Origin: a virus
DNA: 24,323 nt
Virus record (IMG/VR): IMGVR_UViG_3300037491_000131
Location: 1 to 24,323 of that record
Direction: 5' to 3' (one strand)
Made by a program: the position numbers and the translations under genes. Of the stretch, positions 1 through 7,178 are shown piece by piece; within the stretch, counting starts at the first letter, position 1; the number at the start of each line of letters is the position of its first letter. The notes below the pieces were generated by a model. That model saw only the letters and a program-made list of their open reading frames with translations. It had not been told where the DNA came from and did no database searches.

Positions 1-84
1 TGCGCCCGCGAGCATCAGGCCGAACACGGTGGCGGTGAAGAGCTTCGGGATCGACCAGTGACCGGTGATCGCCTGTGTGATCAC
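1..84 (-). CDS. Partial small membrane-type protein (N-terminal 28 residues)
   Basis: This reading frame starts at GTG (84-82) and runs off the left edge of the window. The visible residues begin MITQAITGHWSIPKLF and continue into a hydrophobic stretch (TVFGLMLAGA) that looks like the start of a membrane helix. An in-frame stop at 90-88 forces the start to be this GTG or later. It lies 17 bases downstream of the next minus-strand ORF, so the two could form a small operon. The start codon sits inside a palindrome (53-109), which lowers confidence. An alternative reading is that a plus-strand gene ends here with TGA at 59-61. The function is not recognisable; a small phage membrane protein near a lysis module would fit but is only a guess. 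Confidence 0.3.
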   Translation of the reverse strand, partial: MITQAITGHWSIPKLFTATVFGLMLAGA

Positions 85-109
85 TGGTCACCCATCCCCG
101 ATCACTGGA
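53..109. repeat. Intergenic palindrome, ATCACTGG family
   Basis: Perfect 9-base arms GACCAGTGA (53-61) and TCACTGGTC (81-89) are followed by a further ATCACTGG at 101-108. It belongs to the same ATCAG/ATCACTG style as the repeats at 1044, 8170, 9444 and 17283. It would form a strong hairpin in RNA from either strand. Confidence 0.6.
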
Positions 110-254
110 GCGTGGCGGGGCTGATAGCGATCGCGCGCGCGGCAGCCTGATACCAGCTCATCGACTTGAACAGGCTGGTCCGCCTGGCGGGCTTGCGTTT
201 CTTGCCGGTTTTCCGGGTTGGGGCGCTGCGTTTCCTCGAAGGTTTGCTCGACAT
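102..254 (-). CDS. Small basic protein, 50 aa, unknown function
   Basis: The ORF encodes 50 residues, begins MSSKPSRKRSAPTRKTGKK and is very rich in Lys, Arg and Ser in its first half. The second half (SMSWYQAAARAIAISPATLQ) could form an amphipathic helix. A good ribosome binding site (GAGGAG, five to six bases before the ATG) supports the start. A longer overlapping minus-strand frame (372-88, 94 aa) exists but has no comparable ribosome binding site, so I prefer this one. No family is recognised. The charge suggests nucleic-acid or membrane-surface binding, which is inference. It is the only well-supported gene transcribed leftward at this end of the window. Confidence 0.45.
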   Translation of the reverse strand: MSSKPSRKRSAPTRKTGKKRKPARRTSLFKSMSWYQAAARAIAISPATLQ

Positions 255-579
255 GTACTCCTCGTCCTGCAACCTGCCCCGCGGACTTCGCCCCGTTCAC
301 GAAGTCCCACCCGGACGCCAGCATAGCGGCTGATCGCGGGATCAGCAAATTTCCCCCGCGCATGCCGGCCATGCAGCGGCCGGGGATTAAAACGCAAGTC
401 CGATCATAGGCTTACCGTAGTCGCTTCGGCGCCAAGGCGAGCCTCCCGACCTTATCTCCTGCTTCCTCTCTTGCTTCGGCCCGAGTCGCGCTCTTTCGAC
501 GCAGGCCGCGCAACCGCCGCGGTCGCGGGGCGGGCCCCCGCGGCGCCGGCGTTCTCGCATCCCAACGGAGACCTCAACC
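255..579. other. Divergent intergenic region with small hairpins
   Basis: No convincing gene is seen between the leftward 50-aa ORF and the rightward gene at 580. The stretch should hold divergent promoters, but no clear -35/-10 pair stands out. Small inverted repeats are visible: GGACTTCG/CGAAGTCC at 283-307, GCTGATC/GATCAGC at 329-346 and GCGGGG/CCCCGC at 525-541. A minus-strand frame at 599-387 is Arg/Gly-rich and looks like a shadow. Confidence 0.5.
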
Positions 580-1044
580 ATGGCCAAATATGCAATCACC
601 GGAACCCAATCGGCGGTATCGACGGTGGCCTACAAGTCCGTTCTGTCGGTCGTCGCCAGCAGCGCCACCCAGGCGCGCCGCGGCAAGATCTTCGACGTGC
701 TGATCGGCACCAACGGCACGCCCGCCGACAACTACCTGCAATGGGACATCAGCCGCATCACCGCCGCCGGCACCAACACGGCGGTGACGCCGAACCCGCT
801 CGATCCGGCGGACGCCGCCGCGCTCGGGGTCGCCGGCAACAACCATACCGTCGAGCCGACCGTGACCGCGAACTCGTCGCTGTTCAACGTCGGCGTCAAT
901 CAGCGCGCGTCCTACCGCTGGGTGGCGGCGCCCGGATCCGAGCTGGTGTTTCCGGCCGTGAACAACAATGGGCTCGCCCTGCGCACGACCTCGGGCGGCT
1001 ACACCGGCTCGGCCACCGGCGACTTCATGTACGAGGAGCAGTGA
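580..1044 (+). CDS. Conserved phage virion-type protein, beta-rich, 154 aa
   Basis: The protein starts MAKYAITGTQSAVSTVAYK behind a GGAG ribosome binding site. It contains the stretch RGKIFDVLIGTNGTPADNY and later QRASYRWVAAPGSELVFPA, a pattern I associate with a conserved but uncharacterised protein of alpha- and betaproteobacterial phages. The composition (Thr, Ala, Asn, Gly and alternating hydrophobics, no Cys) suggests a compact beta-sandwich such as a decoration or tail-associated protein. It heads a rightward cluster with the zinc-ribbon protein and the tail fibre. Its stop codon TGA (1042-1044) is directly followed by a palindromic repeat. The structural role is inferred from composition and position. 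Confidence 0.75.
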   Translation: MAKYAITGTQSAVSTVAYKSVLSVVASSATQARRGKIFDVLIGTNGTPADNYLQWDISRITAAGTNTAVTPNPLDPADAAALGVAGNNHTVEPTVTANSSLFNVGVNQRASYRWVAAPGSELVFPAVNNNGLALRTTSGGYTGSATGDFMYEEQ

Positions 1045-1106
1045 TCAGGCATCAGGTATCAGGCATCAGGTTTTCCTGATCCCCGATCCCTGTTTCCTGA
1101 TCCCTG
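1044..1106. repeat. Intergenic palindrome, ATCAGG family
   Basis: Four direct ATCAGG units (about seven to nine bases apart) are followed by TTTT and then by CCTGAT/CCCGAT units, giving a long hairpin. It begins at the stop codon of the previous gene and ends in CTGGAGC, which supplies the ribosome binding site of the next gene. Confidence 0.8.
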
Positions 1107-1119
1107 GAGCATGCGCAGC

Positions 1120-1377
1120 ATGCGACGACCCGGCGGCTACGCCCGCATCGACGATCCCGACGGGCCACGGCAGGAGTTCGACACCTTCACCTGCGCCCAT
1201 TGCAACCGCGTCACGCACGTCGCGGCGCGGGCGCGCCCCGAGGACATCGGCGGCCTGTGCAAGGTGTGCATGGGGCTGATCTGCCCGCGTTGCGTCGGGA
1301 AGCCTTGCGTGCCGTTCCTCCAGCGCCTCGACGAAATGGAAGCGAAGGCGCGGTTTCGCGCCGAACTCGCGGGATAG
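1120..1377 (+). CDS. Small zinc-ribbon protein, 85 aa
   Basis: Seven cysteines lie in pairs: C25-x2-C28, C47-x2-C50, C55-x2-C58 and C63, with H27 and H33 nearby. This fits one or two structural zinc sites. The segment EDIGGLCKVCMGLICPRC is the most characteristic part, and I recall similar small proteins in phage virion modules near tail genes. Two start codons are possible. ATG at 1111 leaves only one base after GGAG, whereas ATG at 1120 gives about ten bases, so 1120 is preferred. The C-terminus is helical (RLDEMEAKARFRAELAG). The protein may bind nucleic acid or act as a small assembly factor; the function is unknown. Confidence 0.75.
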   Translation: MRRPGGYARIDDPDGPRQEFDTFTCAHCNRVTHVAARARPEDIGGLCKVCMGLICPRCVGKPCVPFLQRLDEMEAKARFRAELAG

Positions 1378-1380
1378 GAA

Positions 1381-1429
1381 GCCGCCTGCGCGCGAGCATG
1401 AGAAACCAAGCGCGAGCGCGCTGGCGGCA
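1381..1429. repeat. Imperfect palindrome sharing the AAACCAAGCGCG core
   Basis: The arms GCCGCCTGCGCGC and GCGCGCTGGCGGC pair almost perfectly. The loop side holds GCATGAGAAACCAAGCGCG. The core AAACCAAGCGCG also occurs in each of the three tandem units at 19064-19318, so this looks like a single copy of the same element. Confidence 0.55.
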
Positions 1430-1449
1430 ACGTAAAAAAGGAAAACCAC

Positions 1450-1602
1450 ATGTCCGGCAAAGGCGCGCTTGCCCAAGTCGCCGTCGCGGCGCTGCCGACG
1501 GCTGCGCCGACTACCGGCCCGGCGGCGCCGGGCCAGGCGATCCAGCCGATCGTGATGGGTTTCGGGACCGGCGGGCGCCGCATCGAAGTGAAGGGATATT
1601 GA
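1450..1602 (+). CDS. Short Ala/Pro-rich protein, 50 aa, unknown
   Basis: The peptide begins MSGKGALAQVAVAALPTAA and ends GFGTGGRRIEVKGY. An AAGGA motif lies about seven bases before the ATG. Its stop is one base before the ATG of the tail fibre gene at 1604, so the two are probably translationally coupled. The low-complexity middle (Ala, Pro, Gly, Gln) looks flexible, with a more ordered tail. No family is recognised. Coupling to the fibre gene suggests a minor tail or fibre-assembly role, which is inference from position only. Confidence 0.6.
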   Translation: MSGKGALAQVAVAALPTAAPTTGPAAPGQAIQPIVMGFGTGGRRIEVKGY

Positions 1603-1603
1603 C

Positions 1604-2923
1604 ATGGCCACGGTGTTCGACCGCGCCGGCATGGCGACCACGACGACCGGCACGGGCACGCTCACGCTCGGCTCCTCGCTCGGCAACGTCAGCCCGAACC
1701 TCGCCGCCTTCATGAGTTTCGCCGCGGCCGGCGTCGCCAACGGACAATCGGTCCCCTATCTCATCCTCGACGCCAACAACAACTGGGAAGTCGGCATCGG
1801 GACTTACACGTCATCCGGCACGACGCTTTCTCGCTCGCCGCTATGGTCGTCCGCCGGGGCCGGAACGGCGATCAATCTCTCCGGCAACGCCCAGGTCTTC
1901 ATCACCGAGATCGCCGAGGACATCAATCAGGCCTCCTTCGGCGGCTGGCGCAACAAGTTCCGCAATCCGAACATGGATATCTGGCAGCGCGGCACGAGCT
2001 CGGTCACCGCCACCACTGCCGGCGCCTATGTTGCCGACGGCTGGATCGTCGTTCCGACCGGCGCCAGCTGCACCGCGGCCGCGGGCGGCCCGGAGGGGAA
2101 TGTCGCGGGATTCTACAGCGTCTATTATGCCCTTCAGGTCACCGGCGCGACCGGCGTCACGGATATCGTCATCCGGCAGCGCATCGAGTCCTATGTCGCC
2201 GCGCCATTGTCCGGCCAGACGGTCACCGTTCAGGCCGCCATTTACAACAACACGGGCGCAACGATCACGCCGGCCTTGACCGTCAAGCACGCCGGTTCGC
2301 AGGACAATTGGAGTTCGCCGACGACCGATGTGAACGCGGTCAGCCTGCAATCGTGCCCGAACGCGGCCTGGACGATCGTCGCCTATACGTTCGCCTGCTC
2401 GGCGTCCGCCTATAACGGCTTGGAGGTCGATTTCGACTTTGGCAACAATTTCAGCACCAATGCCAAATACGTGATGCTGGCGGCCGCCGACATCCGCGTC
2501 ACGTCCGGGGTCTCAACCGGGCTCAACAACAACCCGCCGCCGCCCGAGCTGCGGCCGATCGGCGCCGAAATGGCGCTCAATCAGCGCTACTTCAGAACGA
2601 GCTATCCGCAGGGAACGGCCCCCGGCGCGGTGACGACGGCCGGGCAGCGGCAGGTCTTTTTACAAGGCGGAGCCGCCAGCGCGGCGTGGATTTCCGGCGC
2701 CAGCGAACTCTTCGGCGCTCCTATGCGCGCCGCTCCATCCGTGACGCTCTACTCGCCGGCAACGGGAGCGAGCGGCAAGATTCGCGATGTGACGAATGGA
2801 GCCGATGTGACGGGGAGCACAACCGCGATCGGCGACAATTCATTCGTTTGGTTCGGGACGCTGAGCGCCGCAGCGACTTCGTATACCTTTGCCGTGCAAT
2901 ACACGGCAACCGCCGAACTATAG
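1604..2923 (+). CDS. Phage tail fibre / receptor-binding protein, 439 aa
   Basis: The N-terminal ~100 residues (MATVFDRAGMATTTTGTGTL, then NNWEVGIGTYTSSGTTLSRS) match the style of adaptor domains at the start of many tail fibres. From about residue 125 (FRNPNMDIWQRGTSS) a jelly-roll-like region follows, resembling carbohydrate-binding modules of fibres. It ends at about residue 330 with PELRPIGAEMALNQRYFR, a common fibre motif. The last ~90 residues form a small beta-rich tip. It would bind the host surface at the virion tail. A ribosome binding site (GAAGGGA) overlaps the end of the preceding gene. The final codons CTA TAG are palindromic, so its stop overlaps the stop of the leftward methyltransferase. 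The fibre call is confident; receptor specificity cannot be read. Confidence 0.85.
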   Translation: MATVFDRAGMATTTTGTGTLTLGSSLGNVSPNLAAFMSFAAAGVANGQSVPYLILDANNNWEVGIGTYTSSGTTLSRSPLWSSAGAGTAINLSGNAQVFITEIAEDINQASFGGWRNKFRNPNMDIWQRGTSSVTATTAGAYVADGWIVVPTGASCTAAAGGPEGNVAGFYSVYYALQVTGATGVTDIVIRQRIESYVAAPLSGQTVTVQAAIYNNTGATITPALTVKHAGSQDNWSSPTTDVNAVSLQSCPNAAWTIVAYTFACSASAYNGLEVDFDFGNNFSTNAKYVMLAAADIRVTSGVSTGLNNNPPPPELRPIGAEMALNQRYFRTSYPQGTAPGAVTTAGQRQVFLQGGAASAAWISGASELFGAPMRAAPSVTLYSPATGASGKIRDVTNGADVTGSTTAIGDNSFVWFGTLSAAATSYTFAVQYTATAEL

Positions 2924-3691
2924 GGAGGGCTTGCGGGCCACGACGACGCGGCTCCCGCCCACCGGCCATCGCAGGCCGGCAAGCGAGGCCGACACTTCCG
3001 CGTGAAGCACCGAGCGGAGGAGGGCGTTGACACCTTTCGATGGCTCCATCTCGCGCCGGATCAGTTTTCTACCTTCTGCCGCCCGAACACGTGAAGCGAA
3101 CAAGAGCGGGAAAAGTAGCGCCGTGTAAGACGTCGAGAAGATGAGCTGAAAGCCAGCGCGAACAAGCTTCCGTTCTAGTTCACCGGAGCAATAGCGGCGA
3201 ACATGGCGTCCCATGTCGTCGGCTGCGCTCCACAAGAACGGATGCTGAGGGACAGTCGCAATGAACCCGCCGCCGGGCAGAATTATAGAAAAGATCGCGC
3301 GGATCGTCTCATCGTCGTCCTCGATGTGCTCAAGGACGTCATAGGCCCCCACGAGATCGGCCGAAATACCAAGATCGCGCAGACACCCGGCATCAGCCCG
3401 CCGGAGGACAACATCGGCGCCGACGCGCTGTTGCGCGTGAAGGAGCCCCTCCTGGTGCATGTCCACGCCCATGATGGAGTCCCAGCGGCGCGCGGATGCG
3501 AATGCGGACAGAACAAAGCCGGTGCCGCAGCCGACTTCGAGATAGCTCGTCGCCTCAGGAAAATACTTGTCGGCCAATCCAAGCAATAGGCGATTGCGTG
3601 GTCCGAACCAAAAGTGACCGACCTCGTTTCGAGCAAGCGCAGCGAATCCTGTTTCATCAAATCCGCCGGAACGGTCGCGGACAGCCGACAT
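2918..3691 (-). CDS. Class I SAM-dependent methyltransferase, 257 aa
   Basis: Rossmann-fold methyltransferase motifs are clear. Motif I is LEVGCGTGFV (residues 51-60), the acidic ribose-binding residue is D77 in GVDMH, and motif II is YDVLEHIEDDD (117-127). LPGGGFIATVPQHPF follows at 138-152. A hydrophobic stretch at about 183-200 may touch the membrane. The frame could extend upstream to GTG at 3799, but ATG 3691 has AGGAG seven bases ahead and fits the family length better. The family is often seen in surface-polysaccharide or glycolipid clusters, so a host-glycan or small-molecule substrate is more likely than DNA; this is inference. It is the only leftward gene in the virion module and its stop overlaps that of the tail fibre by six bases. 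About 150 bases separate it from the divergent gene at 3843; no clear promoter was seen there. Confidence 0.88.
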   Translation of the reverse strand: MSAVRDRSGGFDETGFAALARNEVGHFWFGPRNRLLLGLADKYFPEATSYLEVGCGTGFVLSAFASARRWDSIMGVDMHQEGLLHAQQRVGADVVLRRADAGCLRDLGISADLVGAYDVLEHIEDDDETIRAIFSIILPGGGFIATVPQHPFLWSAADDMGRHVRRYCSGELERKLVRAGFQLIFSTSYTALLFPLLFASRVRAAEGRKLIRREMEPSKGVNALLRSVLHAEVSASLAGLRWPVGGSRVVVARKPSL

Positions 3692-3842
3692 GAAAAAGCT
3701 CCTGAGTGCTCTGGCTATGCCAGCGGCTTTGAGCGGCACCGTATGCGCGCAGCCTATCATGGAAGTACGCCGTTGGCTGAGCGCCCTTTTGCCGCTCACT
3801 TTCGGCAGCTTTTAGCTGATGCGCGCGCAGGACAGGTAGCCC

Positions 3843-5105
3843 ATGCCCGGCATCACCGGCCTGACCCAAACCGCCGTTGCCGCGCTCGTCCCGAGCACGA
3901 GCGGGCCGGTCACGCAATCGCGCTGGCACCAGCCGTGGTCGGAGCCGGTCCGTCAGCGCATCGGCCCGCAGCTCGCCGTCGCGCTGATCGCCTCGGGGCT
4001 CCGCTTCGTCGAAGCGCCGCCGTTCCAGGAGACGGTCACCGAGGATCGTTGGCATCAGCCGTGGTCGGAACCGGTGCGCACCCGCTGGCTTCCGCCGGCC
4101 GAGCAGCCGGCGCTGGCGCTGCAGCCCGCCCCGGGCGATCCCTACGGCTGGTTCGCGCCGCTCGCCGAACCGGTGCGCACGCGCTTTCTCGGCGTCGCGC
4201 ACCAGCAGGCCTTCGTTTCCGATCCGCAGCCGCGCGTTTCGTTTTCTTGGCTAAACTGGCTCAACGAGCCGGTCCGGATCAAATCGGCCCTGCTCGCCGG
4301 CGAGCAGCAGGTCGCGCCGTTCGACGAAGACATCATCTGGGCGGACCGCTGGTTCGCCTGGTGGTCGGAGCCGATCGTCAAGGCGAAGCCGCGGCTTGCC
4401 GAAGCGCTGCAGCAATACCTGGCCTTTGCGCCGCCGTTCTCGGCCGGTGCGGCGCAGTCGGAATGGGCGGGTCCGCCGCCGAGCCTGGTCCGCTTCCAGT
4501 ATCAGGTCGAGGCGCGGTCGCCCTGGCCGGATATCAACATCGGTTGGTACCTGCCGCTCACTGAGCCGGTGCGGATCAAGCCGGCCTTGCTGGCTGCGCT
4601 GCAGTCCTTCGAGGTCAGGTACGACGTCCTACCGCTGCCGTTCCTCGGTGGCGGCGGCGGATGGTATCTCCCGGACCCCACGCGACCGCCGGACGCACAT
4701 GGCGAACCCGAGCGGCGCAACCCCCGGGCTCTTCGACCCGGGGGCCGCGCGCCGCGCCAGGTCGAGGCGAAAACCGAGCCGCCGACCTTCGCCGAGACGA
4801 TCGCGGCGCAACAGCCGGCCCGGCTTGCCGATGTGCTCGGCTCGGCGTTCGCGCAGCGGCTCGGGCAACTCGCGCCGCCGGCGCTCGATCTCTACCTGCC
4901 GCCCGCCTCCGCGGTTGCGGCTTCGGCGGGCAAGCCGGCGGTCCCCGGGTCGAAGAGCCCGGGGATCGCGCCCGCGGTCATCGACGACATCCAGGATCGC
5001 CTCGACGCCATGGAGGCGCTGCGGGTGCTCGACGCACTGGAGCAGCAGCGGCGCGAGGAGTTGGTCATGCTGCTGCTGCATCTCGCTAACAGCGAACAGG
5101 CGTAA
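3843..5105 (+). CDS. W...EPVR repeat protein, phage structural candidate, 420 aa
   Basis: The first ~280 residues consist of imperfect repeats with the pattern W-x-x-P/W-L/W-x-E-P-V-R-x-K/R. The conserved Trp lies at residues 28, 70, 103, 136, 170, 208, 235 and 274, and the linkers are rich in Leu, Ala and Gln. The sixth and eighth copies are degraded. Residues ~281-310 are Arg/Pro-rich, followed by a Pro/Ala linker and a C-terminal helix or coiled coil (about 378-416, DDIQDRLDAMEALRVLDALE). I recall similar EPVR repeats in uncharacterised phage proteins but know no function. The position just before the scaffold and capsid genes suggests a virion or assembly protein. Two palindromes sit in the linker, and a Met at 4700 opens another frame (MANPSGATPGLFDPG), so an old frameshift near 4745 is possible. 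The ribosome binding site is weak (AGGACAGGT). Confidence 0.75.
   Translation: MPGITGLTQTAVAALVPSTSGPVTQSRWHQPWSEPVRQRIGPQLAVALIASGLRFVEAPPFQETVTEDRWHQPWSEPVRTRWLPPAEQPALALQPAPGDPYGWFAPLAEPVRTRFLGVAHQQAFVSDPQPRVSFSWLNWLNEPVRIKSALLAGEQQVAPFDEDIIWADRWFAWWSEPIVKAKPRLAEALQQYLAFAPPFSAGAAQSEWAGPPPSLVRFQYQVEARSPWPDINIGWYLPLTEPVRIKPALLAALQSFEVRYDVLPLPFLGGGGGWYLPDPTRPPDAHGEPERRNPRALRPGGRAPRQVEAKTEPPTFAETIAAQQPARLADVLGSAFAQRLGQLAPPALDLYLPPASAVAASAGKPAVPGSKSPGIAPAVIDDIQDRLDAMEALRVLDALEQQRREELVMLLLHLANSEQA
4721..4964. repeat. Pair of inverted CCCGGG palindromes inside a coding sequence
   Basis: CCCGGGCTCTTCGACCCGGG lies at about 4723-4742, and its exact reverse complement lies at 4944-4963. Each copy is also a short hairpin by itself (arms CCCGGG). 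Together they can pair over about 220 bases. Both fall in the linker of the EPVR repeat protein, at about residues 293-301 and 367-374. A related CCCCGGG hairpin is found inside the acetyltransferase gene at 18756-18779. Confidence 0.75.
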
Positions 5106-5138
5106 TCCAAATGAGCGAAGCGCCGCTCGGTGCCCTTA

Positions 5139-5332
5139 CCCTCCCCCTTGTGGGGAGGGTCGACCCGCATAGCCGGCGCTGCGCGCCGGCGTTCTTCATA
5201 GAAAAAAACGGGCGCGCGGAGCGCGCCCTATGGCGAAGCGAAGGCGGGTCGGGGTGGGGGTCGTTGTTTGTTTGCTCGATCGCGCCACCCCCACCCCTAA
5301 CCCCTCCCCACAAGGGGGAGGGGAACCGCGGC
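5139..5332. repeat. Long intergenic palindrome, CTCCCCCTTGTGGGGAGGG family
   Basis: The left end is a CCCTCCC/GGGAGGG hairpin and the right end is CCCCTCCCCACAAGGGGGAG, so the whole 190-base stretch folds back on itself. Inside are smaller hairpins, such as CGGCGC/GCGCCG near 5174 and GGGCGCGC/GCGCGCCC near 5210. The same family occurs at 18305-18478. It separates the EPVR repeat gene from the gene at 5341. Confidence 0.8.
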
Positions 5333-5340
5333 GCCGTGCC

Positions 5341-5760
5341 ATGACCCGCGACCCCGTCGTCTCCCTCGCCCTCGAGCGCGCGGCGCTGATCTCGGCCGAC
5401 ATCGAGGAGCAGCTCACGGCCCGCAACGAGCACGGCATGCGCCCGCTCGTTGCCGTGCTGGCCAAGGCGCGGCGCGAGGCGGCGGACGCCTTGGCGGCGC
5501 TGGTCGACGTGGATGCCAAACGCGTCGACGAGGTGCAGCGGCTGCAGCACCGCGTCTGGCGCTTCGCCGATCTCGTGCGCTGGCTGCAGGAGCTGACCGC
5601 CGACGGCCTCGATCGCCGCTACGAGGTGTCGGATGCCGAGCGCGACGAATTGGAGCGCCTGGTCGCGCCGGGCGACGACGAGGCGGCCGCCCACGCGGCC
5701 GATGAACTGGAACGGCTTGGCGTCACCACGCGCCCGGGCAACGGAAGGATGCATGCATGA
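5341..5760 (+). CDS. Small helical phage protein, 139 aa, unknown
   Basis: The protein starts MTRDPVVSLALERAALISAD and is almost entirely helical and charged, with heptad-like stretches (AKARREAADALAALVDVDAK, LQHRVWRFADLVRWLQEL). The frame stays open upstream through the palindrome to 5230, but those residues are repeat-encoded, and ATG 5341 directly follows the repeat. No strong ribosome binding site is seen next to this ATG; the nearest purine-rich run (GGGGGAGGGG) belongs to the palindrome. The stop overlaps the next start as ATGA (5757-5760), so it is co-translated with the scaffold-like gene. Its position suggests a head-assembly helper; no family is recognised. Confidence 0.7.
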   Translation: MTRDPVVSLALERAALISADIEEQLTARNEHGMRPLVAVLAKARREAADALAALVDVDAKRVDEVQRLQHRVWRFADLVRWLQELTADGLDRRYEVSDAERDELERLVAPGDDEAAAHAADELERLGVTTRPGNGRMHA

Positions 5761-7043
5761 CCACCGAGACGCCGGAACGCTCGCCGCTGCCGCCGGTCAA
5801 CCCCGCCGTGGCGGCTGCCGAAGCCGAGGCCTCGCGCGCGCTCGCGGCCGAGGCCGCGCCGGACAACCCGAATCCGCCGGCGGCAGATGCTCCACCTGCG
5901 CCGCAACCGGCGACCGAGGCGCCAGCGCCGGACGCCCCGAAGCCGCTTGAGCGCGTCACATCGTTCGACCGCGGCCGCGCCGACATCGCCGCCCGCTTCA
6001 AGGAAAAGCGCGCGGCCCAGGGCGGGCAGGTCGAGTTCCACGGCAATTTCCAGGACCCCTCGCAGACCTATGGTCCCTACGCCGGCCAGGGCGCGCCGGC
6101 CGAGCCGGAGCCGGGCGCTGCTCCAACCGAGACGCCCGCACCTTCGGCACCCGCGGCCGAAACCGCCACGCCAGCGGCCGCGTCAGCCCCAGCCCCGGAG
6201 GCGCCCCGCCTTGTCAAGGTGAAGGTGCACGGCGTCGAGATGCACATCCCCGAGGACCAGGTCATCGCCGAGGCGCAGAAGTCGCTCGCCGCCGGCAATC
6301 TGCTGGAGACCGCAAAGGACGTGCTGGCACTGTCGCGGCAGCCGGCACAGCCGCCCGATGGGCCCGATCCCTATGTCGAGCTGGCGCAGACCATCCAGCT
6401 CGAAGATGCCGCGGCGGCGGGCACGAAGCTCAAGCAGACGATCGAAGGCGAGACCGCCAAGGCGCGCCAGGAGGCGGCGCGCGAGGCGGCGCGCCAGGTG
6501 CGCCTCGAGACCGAGCTTTCCGCCTCGCAAAAGGCGATGGCGGCGTTCGAGAAGACGCATCCCGAGCTTGCCGCCGACGAGTTCGCCCGCGACGCCGTCA
6601 CCACCCAGGTGCAGCGCGAGATCAACGCCGACCTGCAAGCGGTGGTGGCGCAAGGCATCCTGAAAGAGCTGCCGCGCTCCCAGGACGAGCGCAACGGGCT
6701 GCATACGCAGCTGCGCGCCTTCGGCGCGCCGGTGCGGCCCATGACCGACATTTTCAACGCGGCGGGGACGAAATACGCGACATGGCGGGGCGGCACACCA
6801 GCGCCTCGTTCAGCGCCGCAGCCCGCGCCTGCGACGACTAGCACCCAACCGGCTGCCCAAGCCGCACCGCGAGTCGAGCTTTCGCCCGACCGCGCGCAAC
6901 GGCGGGCGGCCATTCCCACCCAACCGACTAACGGCACCGTGCCGCCGCGTGCGCCGGCGCTAAGCCCTGAGCAAACCACGGCTCAGCGGCGCAGCGCGGC
7001 CGTCATGGCGATGCGCAAGGCCCGCGGTCAGATTACCGCCTGA
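5757..7043 (+). CDS. Scaffold-like head assembly protein, 428 aa
   Basis: It lies directly upstream of the major capsid gene and has the build expected of a scaffolding protein. Residues 1-150 are Ala/Pro/Glu-rich and probably disordered. A small domain at about 155-195 (VKVKVHGVEMHIPEDQVIAE) is followed by a long charged helix (~210-265). A conserved C-terminal segment includes HPELAADEFARDAVTTQVQR and later FNAAGTKYATWRGG (~330-350). The tail is again Pro/Ala/Gln-rich and ends RSAAVMAMRKARGQITA, a basic helix that could bind the capsid shell. I recall this architecture from phages with N4-gp56-type capsids, where it is usually annotated as hypothetical. The scaffold role is inferred from position and composition. 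It overlaps the preceding gene by four bases. Confidence 0.7.
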   Translation: MTTETPERSPLPPVNPAVAAAEAEASRALAAEAAPDNPNPPAADAPPAPQPATEAPAPDAPKPLERVTSFDRGRADIAARFKEKRAAQGGQVEFHGNFQDPSQTYGPYAGQGAPAEPEPGAAPTETPAPSAPAAETATPAAASAPAPEAPRLVKVKVHGVEMHIPEDQVIAEAQKSLAAGNLLETAKDVLALSRQPAQPPDGPDPYVELAQTIQLEDAAAAGTKLKQTIEGETAKARQEAAREAARQVRLETELSASQKAMAAFEKTHPELAADEFARDAVTTQVQREINADLQAVVAQGILKELPRSQDERNGLHTQLRAFGAPVRPMTDIFNAAGTKYATWRGGTPAPRSAPQPAPATTSTQPAAQAAPRVELSPDRAQRRAAIPTQPTNGTVPPRAPALSPEQTTAQRRSAAVMAMRKARGQITA

Positions 7044-7053
7044 CGGGCGGGGC

Positions 7054-7142
7054 AATAGGGAATGGGGAGTGGGGAGTAGGAAGAGGCGCGGGCCAACCCG
7101 CTCGGCGCCCCCACTCCCCATTCCCCCATTCCCCACTCCCCG
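7054..7142. repeat. Intergenic palindrome, GGGGAGTGGGGAAT family
   Basis: A G-rich arm with repeated GGGGAGT/GGGAATG units is mirrored by a C-rich arm with ACTCCCC/CATTCCCC units, with a GC-rich loop between them. It lies between the scaffold-like gene and the major capsid gene, so any mRNA hairpin would sit directly ahead of the capsid leader. The same family occurs at 9032-9112. The G-runs could also form a G-quadruplex on one strand. Confidence 0.85.
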
Positions 7143-7178
7143 TTTCAGCGGTCATCAGCAAACAAAGGAACCTATCCC

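Noticed and set aside
88-372. 94-codon minus-strand frame overlapping the 50-aa basic protein
   Set aside because: No ribosome binding site ahead of its start, and it would overlap the better supported ORF at 102-254.
3692-3799. Upstream extension of the methyltransferase to GTG 3799
   Set aside because: The extra 36 residues have no domain character and the GTG lacks a ribosome binding site, while ATG 3691 has AGGAG at ideal spacing.
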